Shown here one piece after another: positions 50,343 through 62,866 of a DNA stretch of 64,000 nt (positions within the stretch are counted from its first letter, which is position 1; every line of letters begins with the position of its first letter). Source of the stretch: Eutypa lata (Eukaryota; Ascomycota; Sordariomycetes; Xylariales; Diatrypaceae); assembly GCA_022661535.1 (NCBI GenBank), contig JAKULF010000012.1, forward strand, positions 124,001 to 188,000, read 5' to 3'. Both the position numbers and the translations under genes were made by a program. The notes under the pieces were generated by a model that searched no databases, was not told the origin of the DNA, and saw nothing but the letters and a program-made list of their open reading frames with translations.

Positions 50343-53300
50343 TTAGTTGAGGAATCCCTTGCAAGCTGCCGTGCCGCACAGGCAAGGGATGCGATCTAAG
50401 CTGCCAATCTCTCGCTCGAACTTGTAGTCGTATGTCAACTCCTCGTCTGTAATAGCACAACGTTAGTCCAATTTCTTAACCTGAATGTTGCAAGCAATAT
50501 ATGGGCGGTAGAACCCCAAGTCAAAACTTACTCTGAGCGATATCTCTTAAAGCGTAGATAACAATCCGCTTACTGCCCTCCACCTTGATGATCTTGGCCG
50601 TGCAGTTCGGCATGCAACTATGGTTGATGAAACGAGCGATGCCACCTTTCTTGGTAGCATCTATGACCGTGTTGTCGTCGATCCGGAATAAGTAGCTGCT
50701 CCCGATGCCACTCTTAAGATAGCGATTCTCACGGATCTCAGCAATCTGCTGCCGTACCTCTTCGCCGACGTACTCGATAATCATATCGTCCTTGTTGATG
50801 TTCTCCATAGCGTAGAGACCCCAGTTGTGGATGGCTGAGCGAGCAAACTTGACAGGCTTCTTCCGCTTCTTAAGCTGGTTGAACCTGAGCACGTCAGAAT
50901 CTTGGCCTAGAGTTCTCTTCTGATCGTTCAAGTCTGCTACGAAGCGCCGGTTATTGACACGATTGGCTCTCGAGTTGCCCTTCGCTAGCAATTTCTCAGC
51001 AGCAAGTCTAGAGGCCTCAGCAGCTGCAGCGACAGTATCCTTGCCATCTTTCTTAGCTGCTCGCAGTTGCCGCTCTTCCCTAGCCCTCTGTACCTTCAAG
51101 TGATGTGGAAGGTATTTGGATTTCTCCGAGTTGAGAATTTTCTTAATGCCTTCGGTACGAGCGCATCCGGTGGGGTTCGGTACATAGTACCCCTCGATAA
51201 TAATCGGCTCTGTAGCAGGTAACTTCTCTGCGTTGAGCTCTCGCACACGGTTGCGTCGCCAGACCCAGAGCCTAGCATCGCCTATGTCGCTAGCCGAGAA
51301 TCTCTTCTTGAGCTTCGTCATATCCGGATGGTCCTTAGCCTGAAGTAGCAAATCCGGTACAGACTCAACTGTCAAGCTGAAATCCTTAGGAACAACCATT
51401 GCTGGAAGCACAGCATCGGAGAACCGGTCGTCCCTTATTATAACCTCTTCGACCTCCATAGGCACCACCGGCTCCTTCGGTTGTGCTTCCGGCTCAAGAG
51501 TCTCTTCTTTATCTGCCAGTTCCAGAGCTTCTTCAACAAAAGCGTCTTGTTGCTGTTTCTTCATAGCCTCCCGCTCCTCGAACAACTGCTTCTTGGTTTT
51601 CTTCTTGGTCTTCGCAGGAGCAGCCTTCTTCTTGCTCTTGGTGGTCTTCTCGACGGGTGTCGGAAGCTGAGTGACATCAGCAACCTTGCCATCGGCAAGA
51701 GGAGCATTGGGAACGACCTCGTCGACAGGGCTTGGGAATTCATTCTCCAGGGTATCAATAGTAACCCCGAAAAGCTCTTCGTCGGACTTCTTCTGTCGCT
51801 TTATTGCAGCCTCTATGTGCAAGTCCAATTTCCTCTTCTTTGTTCGAGTAGGACCATCATTCAGGGCGAAACTCGATTCGGTCATGGAGTCTTCATCAGC
51901 GAATGTATCCTCGAAGGCATCCTCATCCGTGCTCATACGACTGCGCGGCCGTGAGTCTGGCTCTTCGGTATCCCGATTCCCTGCTTCGTCTTCGGAGGCC
52001 TCGTCGTCACTATCGGGGGGTTGGAGGCGGTAATGAAGGGATCGGAATGCGTTTCGTACGGTAGACGGACGTTTTCGAGCGAACGGGTCGGTAAAGCCGT
52101 AATTGCGCTGCGCTGCGCCTTGACCCTTGACCTTTCTAATTCGGGGAAGAGCAGTAACATCGAGACGCGCCGTGCGGCGCTCAATGGGGTCAGCTCTAGA
52201 GTTAGGAGTACTGATGGGAGTAATTTCTCGGTCCTCTAGACTCTTGACAGGTCGGGCCAAGCCCACGGGAGTTTCTAGATTTAGTTTGCGCCTTTTCGCA
52301 ATATGATTGACTGGATCTAGATAATTGGACAACGCCGGTATTGCGACTTTAGTCCTTATATGCCTTATCAAGTGCTCTTTCATTTCACGCCGGATGGTCT
52401 CAACAGCCTCCGTTACCGGATCAAAGTTCTTAGCACGCTGTTTCTTTTCCTCTTCCAGAACGCCTTCTTCATCGCGGCGGCGTTCGTCACGGCGGTTTTC
52501 GCGAACGTCTCGGTGGCGCGGCTCCGGTAAAGGCCGTCTCTCTGGCTCAATTCGCCGGGGAAGATGGTCTGAAACTGGGGCCGAATCTCCTGCAGGGCCA
52601 TTCGGATAGAGTCTCATAGACATGGTGTAGGTAAAGAATGCACTACCATCCGCAGACCTGTGGCACCTGGTAGCTTCATCACGCCCCTCTTTAGTATTAG
52701 CAAAAACGATGTAGTAGCCGGTCCGATCGGCGCGAATATCGTCGAATTGGAAAGACTTCAGGCGCTTCTTCATATGAGAGATGGTGGTTGCCATGACGGG
52801 CACACTAGCATCGGATACGAATATGTATGGGTCATCTTTTAGAGTGGTTGTGATGATTTGAGGTTCTATAAGGGAATAGGCTTTGGGCTTGGTTGGAAGC
52901 GCCCATGCCGGTTCGGTGGCAGGAGATGGTCGCTGTCGATCCGCAGCAGGTCCTCTTGGGGCGGTAGGAGGCGGTCCCGGGAGACCTTCCGCGGGCTTTG
53001 GTCGCGGACCTGTAGGTACGGGTGTCGTAGCAGTAGCTGAAGGGGCAGGAGTCACTGAAGCATGAGATCGGGCGGCTTCTTCACGATCCCTCTTCAGCAC
53101 AGCCTCAAGCATGAGTCTGCTCTTCTTCCCATCTCTATCGAACTCCACTTTGACCAGACTCGATTCAATCTTGCGCCCATTCATTGCTCGAACGGCCCTC
53201 TTAGCAGCGTCTATGGCAGTTACTGGACCTAGCCGCCGGTGTTGTCGCGTGTCTCTATAACCAAAGGTTGCGAATCCAAGATAACTTCCAGTATCGGGAT

Positions 53301-54316
53301 GCATTTTGTTACTACTCTCCGCGATGTCGCCGAATGACGCAAATATAGTTGCAACCTTGGAGAAGGTTATTAGGGGGTTGAAACCGCTCACCACGATCTG
53401 CGTAGGCGGTCCGGGCCCGATGGAGTTGGCGGGATCATATGGATATGGCTTAAGGTTATAGGGCGTCTGGCGCAACCTTGCCTTGGGAAGATGGAAATCG
53501 ACATTGATGTAGTCGAGCCAGCTGCCCTTTGCTAAGCGAGGATCTGGAGGGGGAGCGTCATCTTCCTGTTCAAACATATTATTATTAGCCAAGCAATTTA
53601 CAAGAAGTCAGATGACGCCCCCCCTCTCCACGAGTATGATATTGTATACGTACTGAACCAAAATTCTTATATTTAGGCTTTATTGTTTTCCTATCGTTTG
53701 CAGACAAGGTCTTATCGGTTGAAGGATCGTGTATACACTTGATGCCCTTTATGGGACGGTGGGGGTCTCGAGCCGGTGGACGCTCCGCGACACGTGGAGG
53801 CTGGGTTGAGGCCGTAGTAGGATTTGTAGAGCCATGTTGAGATACCGAGGCATTCACCTTAGCGGTCTGCATGTTTGTAGAGGGTGCTGGAGAACCAATA
53901 CTGGTGAGGGGTGTCTGGTTACTGTTCGAGGCACGGGATGAGGCATTCACACAAGCCGATGTGTTGTTGGCGCTTGCGCTGAAGACAGATGATACTGTAC
54001 TGGCATGGGAGCTCGCAGATCCGGCGCCATTGAGGATATCTCCTTGGACGGACTCGGAATCATCAGTTGAGGGATGCGCAGCATCAGATACCAACGACGA
54101 GGAGTCGGGCTTAGAGCCATCGCGATGGGTATGTGTATGGGTTTGGTTATGGTTATGGTTATGGGTATGGGCAGGCGTTGCAGTCCTCGAATCACGGTCG
54201 GCAGCCTCTGAAGCTCTTGCGGATCTTTCTCGTTCCCGTTCCCGCTCGTTTGCCTTGTCCCTAGCGGCGCGAGGAGCGTTAGGAAAGAATTCCTTATACC
54301 CAGCGCTCGGAGCCAT
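50343..54316 (-). CDS. SET1: Histone H3-K4 methyltransferase Set1 (COMPASS)
   Basis: Catalytic subunit of COMPASS, which methylates histone H3 lysine 4. Three exons, 53654-54316, 50532-53565 and 50343-50446, give 1266 aa. A disordered N-terminus holds a His/Asn/Thr repeat ([15 protein letters not shown]). An RRM at about 274-365 starts [18 protein letters not shown] second conserved block ([20 protein letters not shown]) is the Set1-specific second RRM-like region. After acidic and basic linkers comes the N-SET region with its fungal [12 protein letters not shown] stretch. The SET domain from about 1134 shows [32 protein letters not shown] and ELTYDYKFE. The post-SET zinc motif [13 protein letters not shown] ends the protein. 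The exon 1-2 acceptor (AACAG before 53565) is the best in-frame choice but is the least certain junction. Confidence 0.93.
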
Positions 54317-56388
54317 GATTGTTGCTAATGTCGGGGGACGACGGTGTAGCGGTAGTGATATTGATGTACGGCTCCCACTACCCGCCGACCATCATCTCTT
54401 GCGTTAAAAGCCCTAAATAATAGCATTCATGAAGATCATAGGCAAATAGAAAGTGGTTGAGGTCAGAATATTGTAGGGAAAAGGGAAAATGTAGTAGAGG
54501 TATTTGGGTCAGCAATGCGGGAAGGACACGCGCAAAAGTCGTGTGTAGGTTGGAGGGTCCACGCGACAAAGACCAGGAAATGTGACCTTGACGTGTAAAG
54601 TGGTGTATGGGATGTGCTTATGCGTGAAAGATGACTTGTTTTTGTGCCAAAAAGGAATCGCAAAATGAGTCAGAACAAGTCATCGACGTTATAATATCTC
54701 TGATGCAAGTATAATTAGGGTTTCTGGGGGGTTGTTGGTCGTCGACGGGTCGTTAGAGTAACGATGGACTGGAATTGGGGAGGTGAGAAGAGGTTATCAA
54801 AAAATTCCACTAAACATTTAGGTTGAATTGAAAGCCAAGGCCGGTGCCAAAAGTAGATGGGGATTCAGGGATGGCATAGTTTTTAGCGTTACCTGGAGTT
54901 CTATGTAGGTACTCTATGCTACTTGTCCTCCCTACCTAATTACAGGTGTGCATGTAGGTAGGCACTGTATGTAGGTACCTACCTAAGTTAACTATGTAGT
55001 TACATACATTCTTTTTTTATTTAAAAATCGTATTCAGACAGTGAATGGCTTCAATCAGGTAGGTAGTTATGCATTGAATTGAAATCTCTTTTCACTAGCC
55101 TGTGGCATACATAGATGCATAGATGCATAGATGCACTCCTACGTCCTGAAAATCCAACTGTCGACCAGGAGAATTTAAATTTATATATGTCAGTGTCAGT
55201 GAAGTGTTTCAAAGTACTGGGATCTGGTATTGAACAACAATCGACATGTACCTCTTCTCCAGCCCCGTACTTTTATTTCATGGACAAAATGGACTTCCAT
55301 TACCTGCATGTGTGTCATTACCTATTAACTACTATTATTATTTTCTGCAGAGTAATACCATGCTGAGCCACAATCTGACTGTGGTCTCCGCCACCAAGGT
55401 GGCTAACTCTTTTCTATGTATAGTGAGGACTGCCGGACTGCCTGCCACACTGCATGTGATGAATTATTGCCCTTGCAGCATCAGACGTCATTGCCTCTCT
55501 TGCTCACTTATCAGAATACGTCGTAAATGCACCTACGTAGGTGTTCAGGGGTCATGTCAACTACTACATAAACCATATCAGCTGAAAAACTTTGGAAGTT
55601 GACATGCATGAAGATACGTAGCAAGCCAGCAATGCCGACTCGAAAATAGTTGCATTGCATTACTTATTATTGTTCTTTGATGCATTTTCTTGCCTAACTA
55701 GCCCACATTTTCTTCAGCGAGTGACAAAAACGGGATCTACAAACTGCTGTAGTTAACACACAAAGGCAAATACATATGTAGATAGGGGGTCCCATAACAA
55801 GCTATTCGTAGTGCTAGCATGAGTTCGCTCAAAACTAAGGTGCTCCTAGATATGATCGCAATCAAAATCCAAGTACTTGCATCTATGTAGTCTTTGTTCA
55901 GTGTACGGAAACGGCGTTGGTAGGTAGGAGTCAAGTCAACTCCGGTTTGCCTGCTCCAACTTGCTTTGGTAGGTGGCATGTCCATTTGATGTTGCTTGCT
56001 ATAATTGTCACACTTCATTCCGTCGAAAGCAACCATGTACAACCTGAATGGTTCAAAGGACCCTTCGAATCATTTCAATGCACTTCTTGGATCTTGAATA
56101 CCAACTGCTTATAGAAACAAAGCTCGTTCTGTTACCAGCCACAGATATTTAAATCTGCTAATAATTATGTACAAAGAGGTTTGCGTAAAGCACGAATCCA
56201 TGGCTTTCGCAACAAACTCCTGTAGTCCAGATACATATGTAGAAACTGCCTGTAGCTACATGGAGGTGGAGTATGATGTATTTTCCTCGACTAGCCAGTA
56301 CGCCAGCAAAATACACAAATGCAATGAGCCCGTGTCCATAACGCCGTAGTTCCCTGGAAAGCAGTGTAACAGGTAATTGTACAAGTGT
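54317..56388. other. Intergenic, SET1 promoter
   Basis: No gene found in 2.1 kb. A TGAGTCA heptamer lies at 54666-54672, about 350 bp upstream of SET1. A palindromic GTAGGTACCTAC cluster is at about 54,970-54,985. Two frames of 101-118 codons (55,246-55,602 plus; 55,737-56,042 minus) show no family resemblance. Confidence 0.55.
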
Positions 56389-57829
56389 TCAATCCTCCAA
56401 CTTCAGCTCAAAGTCGTCGTCTTCCTCTACACACAAGTTATCCGGCAAGCCGCCGGCGAGGAGGTCGCAGTCATCATCCTCGTCATCCTCGTCCAAATTG
56501 GGGTTGAAGATGGAGAGGAAGGGAACTCGCTCTTTCCACTGTTGATCTTCGGTAGTAACAGTTGAGACCTGCTTCTGTGCGTATCGCGCGGGAGTGATGG
56601 TCTCATCAGTCTCGTTCGATAGCATCGTATCAGAGCGCACCATAGCGCTCTTAGGCCGAGCAATGTTCGGCTTTGCGGTGCCTTGTGCTAGTGCTGATGC
56701 GGTAGCTCGACCCTTACTGTAACCAATCGTGGTTCTCGAAGTGGTCTCAATGACTTTGTTCTCTGTGAATGGCTTGCGGGAGAGCACTGGCAGCTTTGTG
56801 GTTGGTTGTTTGGCTGGTCTCAGGCCAGGCATGACCAAACCTGCTTCTTTCTTCTTGGGCAGGCTACTTTCCGTAGACTTGGCCACTCGTCGCTGTAATG
56901 ACCTCGTCGTATTGTCGTCCATGGCCAAAGCAGCCGCGGCATTCCTAGACATGAGCGTAGGGGGGGCCTTGCGAGTTAAGGGTTGTTTTCGGTTCTCTAA
57001 CCTGGCCGGGTTCGAAGCTGGCGTACTTGCTTTCTTCTTAAGTACGATGCCGGCCTCTTCCAGCTCATCCTCAATGGACCACTCAAAGTTCTCTATGTCT
57101 TCCTGAACTTGGCGATCACATTCTTCGATTGCCTTTCTAGTCTTCTCAGCCGATTTTCTATCAGATAACGAGACGCCGTGCTCATCAATGGGATTGACAT
57201 AGTAGTCGTAGTAGCCCTTGAATAAGTTCTCGCGTTTCAGGCCTTCAAAAGTCAGGACTCCATCGGGAAACACGTCAGATTCGTACGGGAGATTCTTGGG
57301 CTTTGGCGGGCAATATTCCACTTCGTCATCGTCACTCAGATTTTCCCTTTCTTCGGCGTGGACTTGCAACTTGTAGGTTTCGGCATGGGGCTGCTTTGGC
57401 TTGGGAAGCACAGTCGTTGGGGCTTTTGCGTTGGATTTCTCAATGTCTTTGACGACGCTCTTCACGTTGACCGGCTGTGAAGCTCTAGCTTTGGCGTTGG
57501 TTGTCTTGTTTCCGAGCACTGCTCTGTTCCGGGGTTCTATGTTTCTTATCAGCATATAATCTAGGTAGCGAAATCATCTCTTTCGAATACGGAGGGAACT
57601 TACCCATAGGAGTGACAAAGTTAGACTTGTCGAAGCCTTTTACGGCTTTTGAGGTTAAAGCATTTTCATTGCCACGAGAACGGCCAGTCAGGTTGCCCTT
57701 AGCACCCCCGACAACATGGGCCGCATTCTCGTCATTCAAAGGAACCTTGATTGGGGTCTTAGGATATCGGGCCCCAGGAGTCTTGGGCTGCAGCTGGCGG
57801 AGGGTGTCTTGATTGCGAGGCGCCAACAT
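56389..57829 (-). CDS. Unrecognised acidic protein with destruction-box-like motif
   Basis: Two exons, 57604-57829 and 56389-57536, give 457 aa; the intron has a GTAAGT donor and a GCTGATAAG-like branch point. I cannot name the family with confidence. The N-terminus is basic and Thr-Pro rich (TPGARYPKTPIKVPLNDENA, FVTPM). Right after the exon junction comes R80-A-V-L83-G-N-K-T-T-N89, close to the cyclin-B-type destruction box. A central block looks conserved: VEYCPPKPKNLPYESDVFPD, LTFEGLKRENLFKGYYDYYV and NPIDEHGVSLSDRKSAEKTR, followed by a predicted helix with IENFEWSIEDELEEAG. A basic, Ser/Thr-rich middle leads to a strongly acidic end (LDEDDEDDDCDLL, EEDDDFELKLED). The layout (N-terminal D-box, acidic C-terminus) recalls securins and other APC/C substrates, but that is inference. 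No enzymatic or membrane motif is seen. Confidence 0.82.
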
Positions 57830-58754
57830 CGTTGCCTTCTGAATATGCCAGCCACTGTTGATTCAAGAGCTTGGTTCAGGTAAAAACCCGCGCCAACAGG
57901 GCGAAGAGTGTATGCAATTCAATAATTTGATGAGAAACGGTATTGTAGGGTACGGTTTTTTAATAATTGATGATTTCGTTGTCAAAGTTGCGATCAACCG
58001 ATATTTCAGATGTGTGTGGATAGAATGGTGGTGGTATAGTTGGATTGGGACTGGTTGTCTTCTAGGCATGGAAAGTGAAGCGAATGTTAAGCCCTGGAAT
58101 TGTAGGCGATTACACATTTTGGGTATATCCTGAAGCCATTAGTTTAGGTAAGTAAACATCACATGCGGAATTGTTGCTAAAGCAACCTCGAAATAAATGT
58201 AGTTTGCGTACCATCCCCGTTTAGGAAAGGTTGCGCTAGGTAACATCAAGTTCAATATGAGCAGCATGGGTGACTTCTCCCCCTTACCCATATGAAAGTA
58301 CTTGTGTAGGACCTACATGTACCTACCTAACTACCTTGATGCCAAACCATGTGGTTAATGCCAAACTGTTTAACTAAAACCAATAGGGAAAAAGATGGAG
58401 GGGTAATGTCCCAACTAAACAGCGAATAGAAGCTGTTCAGTGGTCGATTGGTGACCAGTGACCTCCCAACTAAACCACATACCTACAGTACGGGTATTAC
58501 CACTGTAGAGCAAAGGCCCCTAAGGGCTCCTTTCACTTGAATTCCACGGGCCAATACTCCACCACTAATCATCTCCTTCGTACCTTTGCCTTGCGTCCCT
58601 TTCTTTCCCTTTCTCTCAAGAAACTCGTTCGCCCTGTTATCCACAACCACCTCTACAAAACCCTCTTCCATTGTTTCTGAATCCAGAACTTCTCCCCATC
58701 GTCTTCTTCAATTATCTCACTTCTACATTTTCAATCTAAAGCGCAATATCAACC
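57830..58754. other. Divergent promoter region
   Basis: Intergenic between the unrecognised minus-strand gene and tropomyosin. No gene seen. The 190 bp before tropomyosin are pyrimidine-rich on the plus strand, as expected for its 5' leader. Confidence 0.55.
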
Positions 58755-59568
58755 ATGGATCGCATCAAGGAGGTCAGTGAAACCATCTCGCATGACTCCC
58801 CTTTTATTACCCCGCCATCTTGACCAAGCAGCAACCTGCCTGCACTCCACGTTTGCATATCTGCGATCTTTGTGCAGACTGGTATCTAGCTTCGTCGTAT
58901 CGGCCAAGGAGAGGAATCATTGATTTATTTTGTTCAATCACTACTATATAGAACACTTTATATCATTGTGGGGATTATGCAACTAATCATCACCCGTGTC
59001 GCAGAAAATGAACCAGCTCCGCCTGGAGGCTGATGAGTCTGCCGGCAAGGTCGAGGAGCTGCAAACCAAGGTCAAGGCTCTCGAACAGGAGAACCTGGCC
59101 AAGGAGCAGGAGATCACCTCTCTTTCCCACAAGAACGGGCTGCTCGAGTCGGAGAACGAGAAGCTCGACACCTCGGTCCGAGACCTGAAGAAGTCGGCAA
59201 CTGAGGGAGAACAACATGGTACGCACAACGAAACCTTGCAACGAAGACTTCAGCTGCTCGAGGAAGAAGCCGAAGAAGCAGATAAGACCCTTCGTGAAAC
59301 CAATGAGAAGTGAGTTCATTCTTCATCTACATTTGAAAACCACCTGGTTGCCTTAACCGGCCTACTCTTTCCCCTTTTTTACTAATAACATACTAATTAT
59401 TACAGGCTTCGCCAAACTGACGTAAAAGCCGGCCACTTCGAGCGCAAGGTGCAAGCCCTGGAGAACGAGCGAGACCAGTGGGAGACCAAGTACGAGGATA
59501 TGTCCAAGAAGTACCAGGCCCTCCAGAAGGAGCTCGAGGACCTCCAGAACGAGATCGGCAACATCTAG
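58755..59568 (+). CDS. TPM1: Tropomyosin
   Basis: Coiled-coil protein that polymerises along actin filaments and stabilises cables used by class V myosin. Three exons, 58755-58772, 59005-59309 and 59406-59568, give 161 aa, the same length as yeast Tpm2. Exon 1 has only six codons (MDRIKE) followed by a 232-nt intron with a GTCAGT donor. Heptad repeats run through almost the whole protein: KMNQLRLEADESAGKVEEL, LEQENLAKEQEITSL, LQRRLQLLEEEAEEADKTL and LRQTDVKAGHFERKVQALE. The end is the family-typical LEDLQNEIGNI. The LRETNEKLRQTDVKAGHFER segment is the characteristic tropomyosin signature. MYO2, its partner motor, is encoded in the same window but 50 kb away. Confidence 0.94.
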
Positions 59569-59949
59569 GTTTCGAGCGAGCGAGCGATCTTTCTTTGTCT
59601 CAGAGCGGTGTGTCTTTGAGGACACAAAAACGAACGGTGGATTTCTTCGATCAGCAGAGGCTGTTATTACCATACCGGGTTTTGGGGGCGAGTGCAGATG
59701 GCTGGAGGGGCTATGTGTGTCGGATATTAGTGACTACAGGGGAAGGAAGAAGGTGTAATACAGAGAGCGATCTTGGTCACCAAAACCAAACATTCAAACA
59801 AACATCACCGACCGACTTTGTCTATCGGTTAATTCAGTGACGACCTTGAATGGTCATGACGGTTACAACAACATAGGCAGAGTAGGGACTCGGGATGAGT
59901 TCAATGCATGGACAGAATAGGCCATGTCTTGGAAAAGAGTGACCGAGCA
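59569..59949. other. Intergenic between convergent tropomyosin and RRP17
   Basis: No gene; it carries the two 3' UTRs. Confidence 0.5.
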
Positions 59950-60720
59950 TCAAGCGGCGGCTCCGGCTTTCCTTTTCTTTCTAGCTTTCTGTCTTCTCTG
60001 TTCCTGTAGTCTCTCCGTCTTAGTCTCATACCTAAACTTTTGCTTCTTATTCTTATGCTTCCGGGTCGTGTCTTTGCTTGTGGATGTAGACTCCGCGTCA
60101 TTCTTTGCCTTTTCTTCGGCCTGGTCATCCTCGCCCTCCTCTTCGTCCTCCGGCTTGATCAACCCATCCCTGGAGACACTGACCGATTCTACAGTAACTA
60201 TAGTGAAACGGTCTTCGTCAATGTATTCCTCCTCGTGGTCGAGAGTCTCTGCGTTTGCGGCGGGAACGTCCTCGAAGCCTCCCCATTCACCGCCCTTCTC
60301 ATCCCCATCGCCTGATATGTTCTCTTCCTCGTCTATGTAACCAGCGCGCTCAACTTCCTTGAGAATGGCTGTAACGCTTTGAACATGCTCTTCGATTTCC
60401 TTTTTCCGTTCATCCCGCAACTATGAGTGTATATTGTGTCAGTATTAAGTGGTAATAGGAGCAGAATATAAATCCAAAGCAAAAGGGCTTGCTAAAGAAA
60501 CCCGTACCTGTTTGCGTATATCCACCTTCTCCTGCCGAGCCCTTTTCGCGGCCTCTTCCTGGGCGCGTTTTGTCCTCTGGACTTTACGCTTGTGGAATCC
60601 TGTCAGGTATTCGTTGCGGGCATCGTCGTCGAATTTGATCTCTTCGACAGCGTGTGAGGCCTTTCGTTTCTTGGGCGGGGGAACTAGGGCATTCTTCTTA
60701 GCCCTTGGACGGGCGAACAT
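59950..60720 (-). CDS. RRP17: Ribosomal RNA-processing protein 17 (Nol12 family)
   Basis: Nucleolar Rrp17/NOL12-family protein; the yeast member is a 5'-3' exonuclease acting in large-subunit pre-rRNA maturation. Two exons, 60508-60720 and 59950-60420, give 227 aa. The N-terminal half holds the family core: VEEIKFDDDARNEYLTGFHK, the basic helix RKVQRTKRAQEEAAKRARQE, then the span IRKQLRDERKKEIEEHVQSV across the intron. The middle is acidic (DEEENISGDGDEKGGEWGGF). The C-terminus is strongly basic (RKHKNKKQKFRYETKTERLQ, KARKKRKAGAAA), a likely nucleolar localisation signal. The start at 60720 gives MFARPRAKKNALVPP. It is divergently placed from BIG1. Confidence 0.9.
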
Positions 60721-61300
60721 CTTGGTACTGTTTGAGAGAGGATACTCGTCCTCTATTAACTGAGAATGTATAACTGTAATATGAAGTGAAATGTGTCTAT
60801 CTCTCAGCTGAATTTATGTAGGTATGTTTGAATACGCAGTCAATTGACGACATCATAAATCTTGAGGTAGGTAATTTTTTTATAAACGGACTACGTAAGA
60901 TTAAGTAACTAATTGCTGCTAGCGCCTGTAGTTAGTACATAAGACTACATACACATGTACCTAGGTAGCTTAAGACCCTTTTGAACTCCACTAATAAGCC
61001 CTATAAAACCAGTGAAATGCGGTAATACGTAGTAGATAATATCTGCCAAGGTCGGTCGCAAGTTGATGAATTCTCCGACATCCAATGTTTAGCGTATCAA
61101 ACACAGCATTGCGATGCCAGTGGCCAGTAGCACCCTAGGTACGTTACAAGGCCCGAACCTCTAGTTATCAGCAACGAACTGCTTACGCCTACCACTATTG
61201 AAACCTCGACTCTTTGAACTCACGTAATTATATCGGGTGCTTTTATCCTTCAACAATTTATCAAGACACGCGCTTCAAATAAGAGACAAGCGGTGAAAAC
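60721..61300. other. Divergent promoter RRP17 / BIG1
   Basis: A 580-bp divergent intergenic region; no gene. It probably contains both promoters. Confidence 0.5.
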
Positions 61301-62320
61301 ATGCGTCTCTCTACGACAGGAGCTCTCGCAGCTCTTTGCGCCTCAGCGCGTGCCTTCTCCGATTCGTCACCCTTCGTTCTCTTCTCGACAGCAAAGTACG
61401 ATACCATACTCCTATTTATATAACCCATTTTCAAAGAGTTCATCAACTACCCACACACGAGTTCAGTGCGCCCATACTAACAGATACTCCAACATGCAGA
61501 CTTTCCGAACCCGCCAGCTCGGAGCAGCTACAATCCAGCTCCCAAGTCGTCAGATCCGCTAAGGACCTCCTGAGGTCCTGCCCGACTACGCGATATCTTC
61601 TCGTCTCGCAGTCGAACCTCAACGTAGCCCACCTGGCCGCCGGCGAAGCAGTTCCCAACTTCTACCAGAGCTTAGAGCAGGCCGAGAGCCGTTTTAGCGT
61701 TGCCGAGGTTGCAGGCCACCTCGACGTGAAGGAGCTCTCCAACTACATCCGAGAAGTGTGCGATGGGAAGAGCGCATCCGTCGACGAGGTCGACCTCGAG
61801 CCCCTTGCTCCGACCCAGAGTGCGACGCTGAAGGAGAACGGTACGCCCTGACTGGTCTGCCCCTTGTACTCTAGAAGGATATTCGATGCTGATGTGGCCC
61901 AGATGATCACCTTGCCCTGATCCTCGACCAGTATGCTACAGAGGGCTCCTACACCGTCATCTATACGGCCGGCCCCCGTACAGAGAAACCGAAGACCTAC
62001 ACTGCCGAGTTCCAGGACAGCACCCATGTGGAGCTAAAGAGACAACTACAGCAGTTTGGAAAGCGAGCCAACGTCACGAGCAATCTGCCCCTTTTCGAGA
62101 AGTACCAATTCTTCACCCCAGGTCAGCAGATACATACGTTCCCATCATTTACTACTACTATACTGATGATGATTTTCTAGCCATCTTCATGGGACTCCTT
62201 GCCCTGGTCGTCCTTCTTTCTATCCTATACACTGGCATTTCGGCTCTGTCTAGCCTCGAAGTCTCGTACGGTGCATTCGATAAGGAGATGGGCCCTGCTG
62301 CCCAAAAGAAGCAGCAGTGA
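61301..62320 (+). CDS. BIG1: Protein Big1 (ER membrane, V-ATPase assembly / beta-1,6-glucan)
   Basis: ER membrane protein of the Big1 family, related to Voa1 and ATP6AP1. It is needed for V-ATPase assembly and, in yeast, normal beta-1,6-glucan in the wall. Four exons (61301-61395, 61500-61840, 61903-62121, 62181-62320) give 264 aa. The signal peptide is at about 1-18 (MRLSTTGALAALCASARAFS), followed by SPFVLFSTAKL. The lumenal part has EQLQSSSQVVRSAKDLLRSC and ALILDQYATEGSYTVIYT. After KYQFFTPAIFMG comes one membrane helix (LLALVVLLSILYTGISAL). The cytosolic tail SSLEVSYGAFDKEMGPAAQK matches the conserved Big1 C-terminus and ends KKQQ, a likely ER-retrieval signal. An upstream GTG-initiated frame is ignored. 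Exon 2 and 3 acceptors were chosen for phase and family fit. Confidence 0.88.
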
Positions 62321-62866
62321 GTGTTGGAAAGACATAGTAACGATACAGAATGTGAAGAGAGGGACAGGCCGCAGTGCTAGAACACTGCCGAGTATAATGA
62401 AGCCAGGCTGTGTCAAGGCCGAACCGGTAGCCGCGAGATGGCGTCGAGATTGTAGAGCCTTTCAAATATGGGCATATTGGTGGATTCTGACAGAGAGAGA
62501 GAGAGAGAGAGTGTGTGTGTACAAGTAAACTGTTATGCAATAGAATTGGACAAACTTTTCCCTTTCCCCCTACTGCCTTCAAACGATCAACCATATGCGA
62601 CAGCGTAGTTTCGACGAAGCAGCAACGTGGTTCACCCGTGCTATTTCCCTTTTCCCCTTTCCCTCTTCAGTAGCTTAACTGCCTACCAAACCAGACTCCT
62701 GAACGCCCTGCGAAAGCCGGTACTGCCATGTAGTCCCTATTCCACTACGCCACGCATCCATCCATGCAACCCCCCGTCCCATCAGCGTCTACCTAGGTAG
62801 CCAGCCCAAGAACCGCCCAACACACACGCTAGCATATTTCCTAGCTGAGACGATGATGGACATCTT
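62321..62866. other. Intergenic between convergent BIG1 and TRM112
   Basis: No gene. A dinucleotide run, (AG)10 at 62493-62512 followed by (TG)4, sits about 170 bp after the BIG1 stop. Confidence 0.6.

Noticed and set aside
55246..56042. Frames of 118 codons (plus) and 101 codons (minus) in the SET1 upstream region
   Set aside because: No recognisable motif, odd composition (poly-Tyr, many Cys), and no splice or family support.
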